A stretch of DNA of 64,000 nucleotides from Wocania_A spongiicola (GCF_023502325.1 NZ_JAMFLZ010000001.1:682001-746000), one strand, 5' to 3'. Positions 25,602 to 34,924 are shown, counted from the first letter of the stretch. Notes: generated from the letters alone by a model not told the origin. Numbers and translations are program-made.

Positions 25602-27140
25602 ATGAGACAGTTAAAACTCTTGTTTTTGTTGTTAGCATTGCTAATAGTAAGTTGTAAAAAGGCGGCAAAAACAGAAGAAGTATCACAAACTTCTGAAGTA
25701 AAGAAAGATATTATTACTACCATTATTGAAGACAAAGATAGTTTTTATCATATCGATTTTAATAATTATCCTAATGGAGATAAAAGTTTACCAATTGGTG
25801 TTTTCGATTCAGGAACAGGTGGTTTAACAGTTCTTAAAGCTATTGTTAATTATGATGAAAATAATAACGAAAACCATAAAAAAGGAAGCGATGGTGAGAT
25901 AGATTTTAGTAAAGAATCCTTTATATATCTGGGAGACCAAGCTAATATGCCTTATGGCAATTACTCAAAAGAAGATAAAGTTGATTTACTAAATGAGCAT
26001 ATTATTAAAGACGCACAGTTTTTAATGAGTAATAATTATTATTTAGATGCCACAGATAATTCAGTTAATACAGATAAACAACCTGTAAAAGCCTTGGTAA
26101 TTGCTTGTAACACTGCTACAGCTTACGGAAAAGAATATATTGAAGAATTCTTAAGAAAAGCCAATTCAAACCTAAAAGTAATTGGTGTTATTGATGCCGG
26201 AGTTAGAGGCACATTGGCAACCATTGAAAAAGATGAGGATGCTATTATTGGAGTATTGGCTACAGCAGGAACTGTGGCTTCTAAAGGTTATAGAAATACA
26301 CTTTTAAAGTTTAAAGAAGATTTAGGTTATAACGGGAATATTGAAGTGTTTTCTCAAGGAGGTATTGGTATTGCAGAAGCTGTTGACGAAGACCCAAATT
26401 ATTTTGATAAGAACTTGAAAAAACCACGAAACGATTATAAAGGACCTGGTTTAGATGGAGATGTAAAAATAGATAAAGCGCTTTTCGATATTTATAATTT
26501 CGATTTCGATAATAGTAAAATGCTTTGCGATACTGAAAAAGTTGACGATTGTTCAATCCTTCAAATTAATGATGCAAAAAATTATGTGCGTTATCACTTA
26601 GTAACTTTAATGGAGCAAATCCGTCAATCAAAAACTAATAACAAATTAAAATCAATCATTTTAGGTTGTACACATTATCCATATATGACGAATGAGATTG
26701 ATGATATTTTAAAAGAATTATATAGCTACAAAGGGAAAAATGGCAAGTATATGTACCGTGAATTTATGGTTGAAAATATAAACTTAATAGACCCAGCAGT
26801 TGATACAGCTAAAGAGTTACACGATTATTTAAATAATGAATCTTTGTTTAACCCTAACGGAAATATTAAAGATAGCGAGTTTTACATTAGTGTTGCCAAC
26901 AAAGACAATGTAAATAATATAATTGATGCAGATGGTCGTTTTCCTTATGATTACAAATATGGTAGGAATGTAGATGAAATTCAAGAGTATGTAAAAGTTG
27001 TCCCTTTTAGTCGAGACAATATCTCGTATGATATTTTAACACGTTTTCAAAAGCAAATCCCATATGTATATCAATTAATGCAGGGTTTTAATCAGAAAAA
27101 TAATAAAACAAAATCACTAAAGGAAGAAAGTAAAATTTAG
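25602..27140 (+). CDS. Lipoprotein aspartate/glutamate racemase-like protein
   Basis: 512 residues with lipobox LIVSC (Cys18). The core is the glutamate-racemase (MurI) fold: GVFDSGTGGLTVLKA with Asp69, YLGDQANMPYGNYS, VIACNTATAYG with catalytic Cys169, and ILGCTHYPYM with the second catalytic Cys356, so both proton-transfer cysteines are kept. It is about twice the length of MurI (about 265 residues), with insertions after the first strand, around residues 255-330 and at the C-terminus. MurI is cytosolic and makes D-Glu for peptidoglycan; an exported version in a hydrolase locus more likely turns D-Glu (or D-Asp) into the L-form for uptake. Ten nt separate it from the FnIII-domain gene. Confidence 0.82.
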   Translation: MRQLKLLFLLLALLIVSCKKAAKTEEVSQTSEVKKDIITTIIEDKDSFYHIDFNNYPNGDKSLPIGVFDSGTGGLTVLKAIVNYDENNNENHKKGSDGEIDFSKESFIYLGDQANMPYGNYSKEDKVDLLNEHIIKDAQFLMSNNYYLDATDNSVNTDKQPVKALVIACNTATAYGKEYIEEFLRKANSNLKVIGVIDAGVRGTLATIEKDEDAIIGVLATAGTVASKGYRNTLLKFKEDLGYNGNIEVFSQGGIGIAEAVDEDPNYFDKNLKKPRNDYKGPGLDGDVKIDKALFDIYNFDFDNSKMLCDTEKVDDCSILQINDAKNYVRYHLVTLMEQIRQSKTNNKLKSIILGCTHYPYMTNEIDDILKELYSYKGKNGKYMYREFMVENINLIDPAVDTAKELHDYLNNESLFNPNGNIKDSEFYISVANKDNVNNIIDADGRFPYDYKYGRNVDEIQEYVKVVPFSRDNISYDILTRFQKQIPYVYQLMQGFNQKNNKTKSLKEESKI

Positions 27141-27150
27141 TTACTAGAGG

Positions 27151-28461
27151 ATGAAAGTTTATAGATATTTAGCCATAGTATATTGTGTTATAATTTCAAG
27201 TTGTTCTAGTGGAGGCTCTGACGATTCAGCTCCTGCACAAACAACAGATACTGCTCCTCCCTCGGCGCCAACAAACCTTATAGTTACAAGCATTTCTACA
27301 ATGTCTATAGATTTAAGCTGGACAGCTTCTACAGACAATATTGGGGTTAAAAATTATAGTATTTATAAAGATGATGAAGCTTTAGCAACAATATCATCAA
27401 CAAGTCATACGGCAAGTGGATTAGACGCTAACACCACATATTCTTTTAAGTTAAAAGCAAGGGATGCTGCAGGAAACGAATCTGGCTTTAGTAATGTTGT
27501 TAACGTTAAAACGGATGATGATACAGCGGTTTTAGTTACAACATCTGGAGATATTGAAGCCTATTTAGGAAGTTTTATCGATGATGTGCCTGGAGATTCT
27601 GGGAATAATTATAAAATTCCTTTAGACGCACAATTAACTACATGGGATGAAATAATTGATGCTATTTTAGGTGAAAATATTGATGATGCAGTTTTAAAAT
27701 CATCTGAAATAAACTATCAAATTAACGAGTTTACTGATACATCATTAACACCAAATCAAGTATTTTATATTTTAGAAGAGAAATCAGATAAATCTAATTA
27801 TTGGGGAACTTATGTGTTTAGTAAAACACCTACTATAAATAACCTTATTATTCAAGCGCCACATATAAAGAATGACACCAATACTGGTAAACAAGCCGTG
27901 TATTGTTTTAAAAATAATGTTGCTAAGGCGGTTTTTATAAGTGGGGCTCATCGTTGTAATAATAGTGAAGAGTCAACATGTTCTGGAACAACTTCTACAT
28001 GTAATTCTGGATCGCAACCTTACAGAGTTTCTGATTTAGCTCACAATATCAATTCTGTTTTTCAAAAAACAACAGAAAATGTTTTTAATGCAGTTTCAAA
28101 TTCTGTTTTTATTCAATTACATGGTTTTGGTAAAAATGCAACCGACCCTTATGTTATTTTGAGCAATGGAACACGAGAAACACCATCAATAGATTACGCC
28201 ACACAAATAAAAGATGCACTCTTAGTTGAGGATAACTCGTTAACTTTTAAGTTGGCACATATTGATACTGGTTGGACGAGGCTTATAGGTTTTACGAATA
28301 CCCAAGGACGATTAATAAATAGTTCATCAAACCCATGTTCAGCTTCTGCATCAGAAACTACAGGCCGATTTATTCATATAGAACAGGAAAGAACTAAACT
28401 TAGGGAAAGTGCTGATGAATGGATTAAAATGAGCAATGCACTAAAAAGTGTGTTTAACTAA
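27151..28461 (+). CDS. FnIII-domain surface lipoprotein, putative zinc amidohydrolase (poly-gamma-glutamate hydrolase-like)
   Basis: 436 residues. Lipobox SSC (Cys18) is followed by SSGGSDD, a surface-export type signal. One fibronectin type III domain (about 38-122: PSAPTNLIVTSISTMSIDLSW ... TYSFKLKARDAAGNESGF) is followed by a domain of about 300 residues I cannot place by name. It has a metal-site pattern like PghP/N-formylglutamate amidohydrolase enzymes: APHIKND (His238, Asp242), QLHGFG (His324) and FIHIEQE (Glu411) with a nearby TKLR. Four Cys (CNNSEESTC...CSGTTSTC) may form disulfides. The catalytic role is inferred from these spacings and from the context. It is followed after 28 nt by the symporter. 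Confidence 0.6.
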   Translation: MKVYRYLAIVYCVIISSCSSGGSDDSAPAQTTDTAPPSAPTNLIVTSISTMSIDLSWTASTDNIGVKNYSIYKDDEALATISSTSHTASGLDANTTYSFKLKARDAAGNESGFSNVVNVKTDDDTAVLVTTSGDIEAYLGSFIDDVPGDSGNNYKIPLDAQLTTWDEIIDAILGENIDDAVLKSSEINYQINEFTDTSLTPNQVFYILEEKSDKSNYWGTYVFSKTPTINNLIIQAPHIKNDTNTGKQAVYCFKNNVAKAVFISGAHRCNNSEESTCSGTTSTCNSGSQPYRVSDLAHNINSVFQKTTENVFNAVSNSVFIQLHGFGKNATDPYVILSNGTRETPSIDYATQIKDALLVEDNSLTFKLAHIDTGWTRLIGFTNTQGRLINSSSNPCSASASETTGRFIHIEQERTKLRESADEWIKMSNALKSVFN

Positions 28462-28489
28462 AAAATATAACCATTAAATTTTTAAAAAC

Positions 28490-29797
28490 ATGAAGAAACT
28501 TGCGCTACACTGGAGAATATTGCTAGGGATGCTTTTTGGAGTAATAGTAGGATTATTATTTACGAATTTTGATGGGGGAAAAGAAATAGTTCAAAATTGG
28601 ATAAAGCCATTTGGAAAAATATTTATCAATTCTTTAAAACTTATTGCCATACCATTGATTTTGGCAGCTTTGATAAAGGGTGTGTCTGATTTAAAAGATA
28701 TCTCTAAGCTTTCAAAAATGGGAGGGCGTACTATAGGTATTTATATTTCTACTACTATTATTGCAGTATCTATTGGGTTGCTTCTGGTTAATTTGGTAAA
28801 CCCTGGGCATTCTATATCCGAAGAAACTAGGCAGGAAATGGTTGGTAATTATGCCGATAACACCACTAAATATAAAGAAACGGCAAAAGCTCAAAAAGAA
28901 GCTGGTCCACTAAAACCTTTAGAAGATTTGGTGCCTGAAAATATTTTCTCATCAGCGACTAGTAACCGTAATATGCTGCAAGTTATCTTTTTTGCGGTAT
29001 TTTTTGGTATTGGATTGATTTTGATTCCTGAAGAAAAAGGCAAGACCGTTAAAAACTTCTTTGATGGATTTAATGAAGTCATTTTGAAAATGGTTGATCT
29101 TATTATGCTCGCAGCTCCATATGGGGTATTTGCTTTATTAGCAGCTTTAGTTGTAGAATCACCAAGTGTTGATTTATTCAAAGCATTAGGTTGGTACGCA
29201 TTAACAGTAATTATAGGATTGCTTTTAATGATTGCAATTTATACTATGTTAGTATTAGTGTTTACCAAGAAGAAACCTAGTTTTTTTATTAATGGAATAT
29301 CTCCAGCGCAGTTATTAGCATTTTCAACAAGTTCAAGTGCAGCAACATTACCAGTAACTATGGAACGAGTTACAGAACACTTAGGAGTTGAGGAAGAAGC
29401 CGCAAGTTTTGTTTTACCAATAGGAGCAACTATTAACATGGATGGGACAAGTTTGTACCAAGCAGTAGCTGCTGTTTTTATAGCACAAGCTTTTGGTATG
29501 GATTTAAGTTTTAGTACACAAATAGGCATTATAGCTACCGCAACATTGGCATCAATTGGTAGTGCAGCTGTACCAGGAGCAGGCATGGTTATGTTAGTTG
29601 GTGTATTAGGTTACGCTGGAATACCTGAAGCCGGATTAGCACTTATTTTTGCTGTAGATAGACCTTTAGATATGTGCCGCACAGCAGTAAATGTAACAGG
29701 TGATGCGGCCGTTTCAATGCTGGTAGCAAAATCTATTGGGAAATTAGGTGAACCTAAAGTAAAAAATTGGGACGATAACTACGAATCGGTAAAATAA
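28490..29797 (+). CDS. Dicarboxylate/amino acid:cation symporter (Glu/Asp type, DAACS)
   Basis: 435 residues with the eight-helix/two-hairpin pattern of the GltP/GltPh family. Signatures: the first hairpin STSSSAATLPVTM, NMDGTSLYQAVAAVFIAQ (helix 7 NMDGT cation site), the second hairpin SAAVPGAGMVMLVGVLG, and helix 8 DRPLDMCRTAVNVTGDAAVS, where the Asp and Arg bind the side-chain carboxylate and amino group of glutamate or aspartate. It imports L-Glu/L-Asp (or D-Asp) with Na+ or H+ across the inner membrane. As last gene of the run it fits the product of the upstream exported enzymes. Confidence 0.92.
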   Translation: MKKLALHWRILLGMLFGVIVGLLFTNFDGGKEIVQNWIKPFGKIFINSLKLIAIPLILAALIKGVSDLKDISKLSKMGGRTIGIYISTTIIAVSIGLLLVNLVNPGHSISEETRQEMVGNYADNTTKYKETAKAQKEAGPLKPLEDLVPENIFSSATSNRNMLQVIFFAVFFGIGLILIPEEKGKTVKNFFDGFNEVILKMVDLIMLAAPYGVFALLAALVVESPSVDLFKALGWYALTVIIGLLLMIAIYTMLVLVFTKKKPSFFINGISPAQLLAFSTSSSAATLPVTMERVTEHLGVEEEAASFVLPIGATINMDGTSLYQAVAAVFIAQAFGMDLSFSTQIGIIATATLASIGSAAVPGAGMVMLVGVLGYAGIPEAGLALIFAVDRPLDMCRTAVNVTGDAAVSMLVAKSIGKLGEPKVKNWDDNYESVK

Positions 29798-30267
29798 CTA
29801 AAGGCGTTTCTCTGAGGAAAAAATAAATGGAAATCTGGTAAATGTATTTGTTTATGCGGTTCATAATACAATTAAAATACTTCAATGATTCTTGTAAAAA
29901 TGTGCAAATCTCTTAGCTCTTTGTACTAGTTTAAAACTCTAAAATATGTTATTTAACATTTCTTTAGTAGGGGAAATGGCTTTTTAAACGTCTTATAAGC
30001 ATAAAAGTACACGTGTTAAACATGTTATATCAAATGAAAATAGAGAATGGCAAAACTTAAGTCTTTCTTTAATACTTTTGTTTTGAGTAAGCAACTTTAG
30101 TTAATTAATGATTTAAAGGTAACAGAAAGGATAATTAATTAGTTCTTTTTATAAACTAACAAGTAATAATTTATACTACCTTTAATAATACTTATACTTT
30201 TAAGTAACACATGTTACCTTTAAACAATAAACATAATTCTATTTTTGAAAAATATAATAATTTATAA
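29798..30267. other. 470-nt intergenic stretch without a gene
   Basis: No reading frame with coding character is visible. I see no strong terminator after the symporter. The only clear structure is at its right end (promoter and 14-bp dyad, listed separately). Confidence 0.6.
30204..30247 (+). promoter_or_regulatory. Promoter and dyad operator upstream of the DsbD-like gene
   Basis: TATTTTTG (30240-30247) fits the -7 TAnnTTTG box, with TTTA at 30219-30222 at the -33 position (17-nt spacing). Immediately upstream is a perfect dyad GTAACA-CA-TGTTAC (30204-30217), placed where an activator would bind. Confidence 0.5.
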
Positions 30268-32685
30268 ATGAAGAAATTATTTTTAATTCTCCTATTATCA
30301 CTAAGCTTAAATGCTTTTTCACAAATACTGGATCCAGTAAAATGGACCACTTCAGTTGAGAAAGTTTCAGATACTAAATATAAATTAATAACTAAAGCTA
30401 CGATTGAATCTGGCTGGCATTTGTATTCTCAAAATGTTCCTGAGGATGGACCAATACCTACTACATTTTTATATGGAGATGAAGATGATACGGCCTTCAA
30501 AGTTATTGGAAATACTTCTGAAGACATTGGACATACTGTAGACGACCCTGTTTTCAATATGAAAATTAAGTTTTTTGAAGAATCTGCAACCTTTACGCAA
30601 ACTATAGAAGTTATTGATAGTATAAATGAAGTTAGAGGAACTGTTGAATTTATGGTTTGTGATGATACAAGGTGTTTACCACCAACTGAGGTTGATTTGG
30701 TATTTAATATGCCTATTGCTAAAAAACAGGCCTCAAATAATTTTGAAAATAAACAAACAGGCATGTTACAGCCTGTAAAATGGCAAACTTCGGTTGATAA
30801 AATTTCTGAAACAGAATATGATTTGGTAATTAAAGCAGAAATTGAAGAAGGATGGCATGTGTATTCTCAATATACTGCTGAAGGTGGGTCTCTTCCTATA
30901 GTTATAGAAAAAAGTAATCAGACAGATGATTATGAATTAAAAGGAAAAGCTGTTGAGAGCGATACCATTAAAAAGTTTAATGAAATTTTTGGGGTATATG
31001 AATCTTTCTTTGATGATTCAGCAATTCTTAAACAAAGAGTAAAATTAAAAAATATTGATATCTCTGAAGTATCATTGAGTTTAAGTGGTCAAGTATGCAA
31101 AAAGGTATGTTTGCAAATAGATGAAGTTTTTACCTTTTCTCTAAATGATAATGAAAAGAGAAACTCGGTTGCAAGTAATTCAAATATTGACAATGATTCA
31201 GTAAATAATATGCTTTACGGAATGGTTCCTGAAGATATAAAGTTAACCGAAGTTACTTCAGTTGAAAAAAAATCACTCTGGACTATATTTGGGTTAGGGT
31301 TTTTAGGTGGGTTACTTGCGCTTTTAACACCTTGTGTATTTCCAATGATTCCATTAACAGTTAGTTTTTTTACTAAAAAAGGAGATCAAGGAAAAGGTTC
31401 TGGCGTTTCTAAAGCAATTCTTTATGGATTTTTCATTTTAATGGTCTATTTAATTTTAAGCATTCCTTTTCATCTTTTAGACTCTGTTAATCCAGACATT
31501 TTAAATGAGATATCAACCAATATATGGTTGAACATTATTTTCTTTGCCGTATTTGTGTTTTTTGCATTTTCATTCTTTGGATACTATGAATTAACACTTC
31601 CTTCAAGCTGGACAACAAAAACTACCCAAGGCGAAAACGCAGGTGGTATAATTGGTATTTTCTTTATGGCATTGACATTAGCAATTGTATCATTTTCATG
31701 TACAGGACCTATTTTAGGATCATTACTTGCAGGTTCGCTTACAGCCGATGGTGGTGCGTGGCAACTTACTGCGGGTATGGCTGGATTTGGTGTGTCATTA
31801 GGGCTTCCATTTGCAATATTTGCGATGTTCCCTAATATGATGAATGCGCTACCAAAATCTGGTGGTTGGTTAAATACAACAAAAGTAATATTAGGTTTCT
31901 TGGAGTTAGCATTAGCTTTTAAATTTTTATCAAATGCAGATTTAGTAAAACGCTGGGGTATTTTAAAAATTGAACCATTTTTGGTGATATGGATTATCAT
32001 TTTTGCAGGCTTAGCGCTTTACCTTTTTGGAAAAATTAAATTCCCTCACGATTCACCGATTAAAAAGCTTTCTTTTACAAGAATAGCCGGAGGTATTCTG
32101 GTAGCATCGTTCGCTATATATTTAGCATCAGGATTTAGAGTTAATAAAGAGACTAATACATTTACCTCATTAACTTTATTAAGTGGTTTGGCGCCTCCTG
32201 TTGGCTATAGTTGGTTTTTACCTAGTAATACTACCAATAATTTAAAAACTTTTAAAGATTTAAAAGAAGGAATTGCTTATGCAAAACAAGTCAATAAACC
32301 CATCATGATTGATTTTACTGGGTATGCCTGTGTAAATTGTAGAAAAATGGAAGAGCATATATGGCCATTAGAAAAAATAGATAGTTATTTGAGAAATGAT
32401 TATGTGTTAATCTCTTTATATGTTGATGATAAAAAAGACCTTCCAGATAACCAGAAAGTTGAAGTTAACAGAGTTAATGGAGGTACAAGGTTACTTAAAA
32501 ATTATGGGCATAAATGGGCTAATTTTCAAACACAATTCTTTAAATCAAATTCTCAACCTTATTACGTTTTATTTAACCCTAACAATAACGAGGTTTTAAA
32601 TGAACCAGTCGGGTATACGCCTGATGAAGACGAATATGCTCAATTCTTGCAAAAAGGCTTGGACTCTTTTAACAAACAAAACTAA
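30268..32685 (+). CDS. DsbD-like thiol:disulfide interchange protein (tandem N-terminal domains)
   Basis: 805 residues. After a signal peptide (ending AFSQ) come two copies of an nDsbD-like domain: residues about 20-150, starting LDPVKWTTSVEKVSDTKY, and about 168-295, starting LQPVKWQTSVDKISETEY. Each has a Cys pair (CDDTRC; CKKVC). An eight-helix CcdA/DsbD transmembrane part follows, with Cys356 in LLTPCVFPM and Cys478 in SFSCTGPI, then a C-terminal thioredoxin domain with Cys688-V-N-Cys691. It carries electrons from cytoplasmic thioredoxin to periplasmic acceptors. E. coli DsbD has one N-terminal domain, so the duplication is notable. The aminotransferase gene follows after 17 nt. Confidence 0.9.
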   Translation: MKKLFLILLLSLSLNAFSQILDPVKWTTSVEKVSDTKYKLITKATIESGWHLYSQNVPEDGPIPTTFLYGDEDDTAFKVIGNTSEDIGHTVDDPVFNMKIKFFEESATFTQTIEVIDSINEVRGTVEFMVCDDTRCLPPTEVDLVFNMPIAKKQASNNFENKQTGMLQPVKWQTSVDKISETEYDLVIKAEIEEGWHVYSQYTAEGGSLPIVIEKSNQTDDYELKGKAVESDTIKKFNEIFGVYESFFDDSAILKQRVKLKNIDISEVSLSLSGQVCKKVCLQIDEVFTFSLNDNEKRNSVASNSNIDNDSVNNMLYGMVPEDIKLTEVTSVEKKSLWTIFGLGFLGGLLALLTPCVFPMIPLTVSFFTKKGDQGKGSGVSKAILYGFFILMVYLILSIPFHLLDSVNPDILNEISTNIWLNIIFFAVFVFFAFSFFGYYELTLPSSWTTKTTQGENAGGIIGIFFMALTLAIVSFSCTGPILGSLLAGSLTADGGAWQLTAGMAGFGVSLGLPFAIFAMFPNMMNALPKSGGWLNTTKVILGFLELALAFKFLSNADLVKRWGILKIEPFLVIWIIIFAGLALYLFGKIKFPHDSPIKKLSFTRIAGGILVASFAIYLASGFRVNKETNTFTSLTLLSGLAPPVGYSWFLPSNTTNNLKTFKDLKEGIAYAKQVNKPIMIDFTGYACVNCRKMEEHIWPLEKIDSYLRNDYVLISLYVDDKKDLPDNQKVEVNRVNGGTRLLKNYGHKWANFQTQFFKSNSQPYYVLFNPNNNEVLNEPVGYTPDEDEYAQFLQKGLDSFNKQN

Positions 32686-32702
32686 CTTAATTATATTCTA
32701 CT

Positions 32703-34196
32703 ATGATTAATCCAACTATTAAAAAATCGACAAATCTTGAAAATTATTTCAAGCCATTCAGGGAAAATATTATTGGAATTGATAAATATTTCAACTCTCC
32801 TTATGGCAGAAAAAAGGTGATTTATGCAGATTGGACAGCAAGTGGAAGATTATATAGACCTATAGAAGAAAAGCTGCTTAATGAGATTGGGCCATATGTA
32901 GCTAATACTCATACAGAAACTGCTATAACAGGATCTGCAATGACGTTGGCTTATCATGATGCCAGAAACATAATTAAAAAGCATGTTAATGCCTCTAAAG
33001 AAGATGTATTGATAACAGTTGGCACAGGAATGACTGGAGCTATAAATAAATTTCAACGAATTTTAGGTTTAAAAGTTAATGAGAATTTAAAAGATCATAC
33101 AGAAATCCCCGAGGAGAAGAGACCTATCATTTTTGTGTCTCATATGGAACATCATTCTAACCAAACATCATGGTTAGAAACCATAGCAAGAGTAGAAGTA
33201 ATACCTTCTAATAGTCAGGGTTTACCTTGTTTAGAAAATTTAGAAAAACTTATTGAAAAACATAGAGACTGTCCAATAAAAATAGCAGCGGTAACAGGTT
33301 GCTCTAATGTTACTGGTATTAGAACCAATTATCATCAAGTAGCAAAAATAATGCATCAAAATAATGGTTTGTGTTTTGTAGATTTTGCTTGTTCTGCGCC
33401 ATATACCAATATTGACATGCATCCCGAAAATGAAGACGAGTATTTAGACGCGATCACTTTTTCTCCACACAAATTTTTAGGAGGTCCAGGCTCATCTGGG
33501 GTTTTAATTTTTAATAAAAAATTATATAAAAATTTAGTGCCAGATAATCCAGGAGGAGGAACAGTTAGTTATACAAATCCTTGGGGAGACCATGATTATA
33601 TTGATGATATTGAAACTCGTGAAGATGGGGGTACGCCAGGTTTTTTACAAGCTATAAAAATTGCATTGTCCATTCAGTTAAAAGAACAGATGGGAGTTCA
33701 AAATATTTTAGATAGAGAACATGAGCTAAACGATATTATTTTTAGTAAGCTTTCTAAAATAGACAATGTACAAATTTTGGCCCCAAAGCATACTCACAGG
33801 TTAGGTGTGTTCTCATTTTATATTGACGATGCTCATTACAACCTGATTGTTAAACTTTTGAATGATCGTTTTGGCGTTCAAACGCGTGGAGGGTGCTCTT
33901 GTGCTGGAACTTATGGGCATTATTTATTAAATGTAGATGAGCCTACGTCAAAATCTATAGAGAAAAAAATTCTTGACGGTTGTTTAATAGAAAGACCAGG
34001 TTGGATACGCATGTCTATTCACCCAACGATGACCAATGAAGAAATTCATTTCATATGTGATTCTATAAAAGAAGTTGCTAATAATTTTCAAGAATGGGGT
34101 AAAGATTATGAATATAATGCTATTAAAAACGAGTTTATTCATAAAGGAAATTACAACATAGAAGAAGAAATTACTCAAAATTGGTTTAAATTATAG
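32703..34196 (+). CDS. Class V aminotransferase / cysteine desulfurase-like PLP enzyme
   Basis: 497 residues of the fold-type I class V group. Seen are YADWTASGRLYRPIEE, the cofactor-binding GTGMTGAINKFQRILG and VSHMEHHSNQTSW, CFVDFACSAPY, the Schiff-base Lys257 in SPHKFLGGPGSSG, and RGGCSCAGTYGHYLL, where a Cys sits in the loop used by group II desulfurases. It could be a cysteine desulfurase-like lyase or an aminotransferase; no SUF or ISC genes are nearby. Co-directional with dsbD 17 nt upstream and ending before a strong bidirectional terminator. Confidence 0.8.
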   Translation: MINPTIKKSTNLENYFKPFRENIIGIDKYFNSPYGRKKVIYADWTASGRLYRPIEEKLLNEIGPYVANTHTETAITGSAMTLAYHDARNIIKKHVNASKEDVLITVGTGMTGAINKFQRILGLKVNENLKDHTEIPEEKRPIIFVSHMEHHSNQTSWLETIARVEVIPSNSQGLPCLENLEKLIEKHRDCPIKIAAVTGCSNVTGIRTNYHQVAKIMHQNNGLCFVDFACSAPYTNIDMHPENEDEYLDAITFSPHKFLGGPGSSGVLIFNKKLYKNLVPDNPGGGTVSYTNPWGDHDYIDDIETREDGGTPGFLQAIKIALSIQLKEQMGVQNILDREHELNDIIFSKLSKIDNVQILAPKHTHRLGVFSFYIDDAHYNLIVKLLNDRFGVQTRGGCSCAGTYGHYLLNVDEPTSKSIEKKILDGCLIERPGWIRMSIHPTMTNEEIHFICDSIKEVANNFQEWGKDYEYNAIKNEFIHKGNYNIEEEITQNWFKL

Positions 34197-34222
34197 AAAA
34201 CGAGCTAAACACAAATAGTATT

Positions 34223-34260
34223 AAACTAAAAAACTCCTCGTACGAGGAGTTTTTTAGTTT
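34223..34260. terminator. Bidirectional rho-independent terminator
   Basis: A perfect 38-bp palindrome with 19-nt arms: A-rich outside, with the G/C-containing core ACTCCTCG/CGAGGAGT at 34233-34240 and 34243-34250. It lies between the convergent aminotransferase and membrane-protein genes, with T-runs on both strands. Confidence 0.9.
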
Positions 34261-34280
34261 GATTTAGTTCTTATTATTAC

Positions 34281-34703
34281 CTATTCAGCGGAGCTAAACT
34301 TTCCATAAACTAGACTTGCTAGAATGCCCATAATACCAAAATGCACAATGTAAATTACTGCATTAATAATAGTTCCTGTCAAATCTAAAATATTAGCAGT
34401 AGAATGATCTATTAAACCACTACCTAGACCTATTAAAACACCTAGCCATATGCCAAATTGTACACCATGAGAAACACCATGCGTGCCTCTTGCCCATTTT
34501 GAATATAGGGTTGAAAAAGCAAATCCTACAATTAAGCATCCAATAGCAAGAATAGCCATATCTGGCATTTCTTTCATAAGTCCAGAAGTAATAGCATGAT
34601 CTTTCAAGATTGGGTCTCCAATCATACCCCAAAGTATCCAGCCACCAAAAAAGCCCCAAATACCTGTTACAAGCGTAGAAATTAAATTTGTTTTTGAAAA
34701 CAT
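34281..34703 (-). CDS. Four-helix membrane protein, function unknown
   Basis: 140 residues, almost all in four hydrophobic helices (about 7-28, 48-67, 82-100 and 110-132), with Gly-rich packing (GIWGFFGGWILWGM, WLGVLIGLGSGLIDHS). No catalytic motif is visible. The 218-bp region upstream is shared with the divergent GAF protein gene. Confidence 0.65.
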   Translation of the reverse strand: MFSKTNLISTLVTGIWGFFGGWILWGMIGDPILKDHAITSGLMKEMPDMAILAIGCLIVGFAFSTLYSKWARGTHGVSHGVQFGIWLGVLIGLGSGLIDHSTANILDLTGTIINAVIYIVHFGIMGILASLVYGKFSSAE

Positions 34704-34916
34704 AATAATTAGTATTAGTTAGTTAATGTGTGTTTAAAAATACATAAAATTATCAAATTCATATTTTTACTGTTAAATAGTTGGTTAAAATTCAATTAGA
34801 ATAAAGCTTTATAATCTTTGCTTTTTAGGTGTTAAAAACATGAAAATTTAACACATAAACTTGTAACATTTTTAATGTTAGAAAGTCTAGTTTATGCCGA
34901 CTAATCCAATAATTTG

Positions 34917-34924
34917 TAACTTTG
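34917..34924 (+). promoter_or_regulatory. -7 box (TAACTTTG) of the GAF-protein gene
   Basis: A TAnnTTTG match with TTTA at 34891-34894 near the -33 position. It overlaps an in-frame TTG at 34922, so translation cannot begin there; the ATG at 34946 is the start. Confidence 0.6.

Noticed and set aside
12909..29797. Polysaccharide utilisation locus
   Set aside because: SusC/SusD are present, but no glycoside hydrolase, lyase, esterase for glycans or sugar transporter; all enzymes act on amide or amino acid chemistry.
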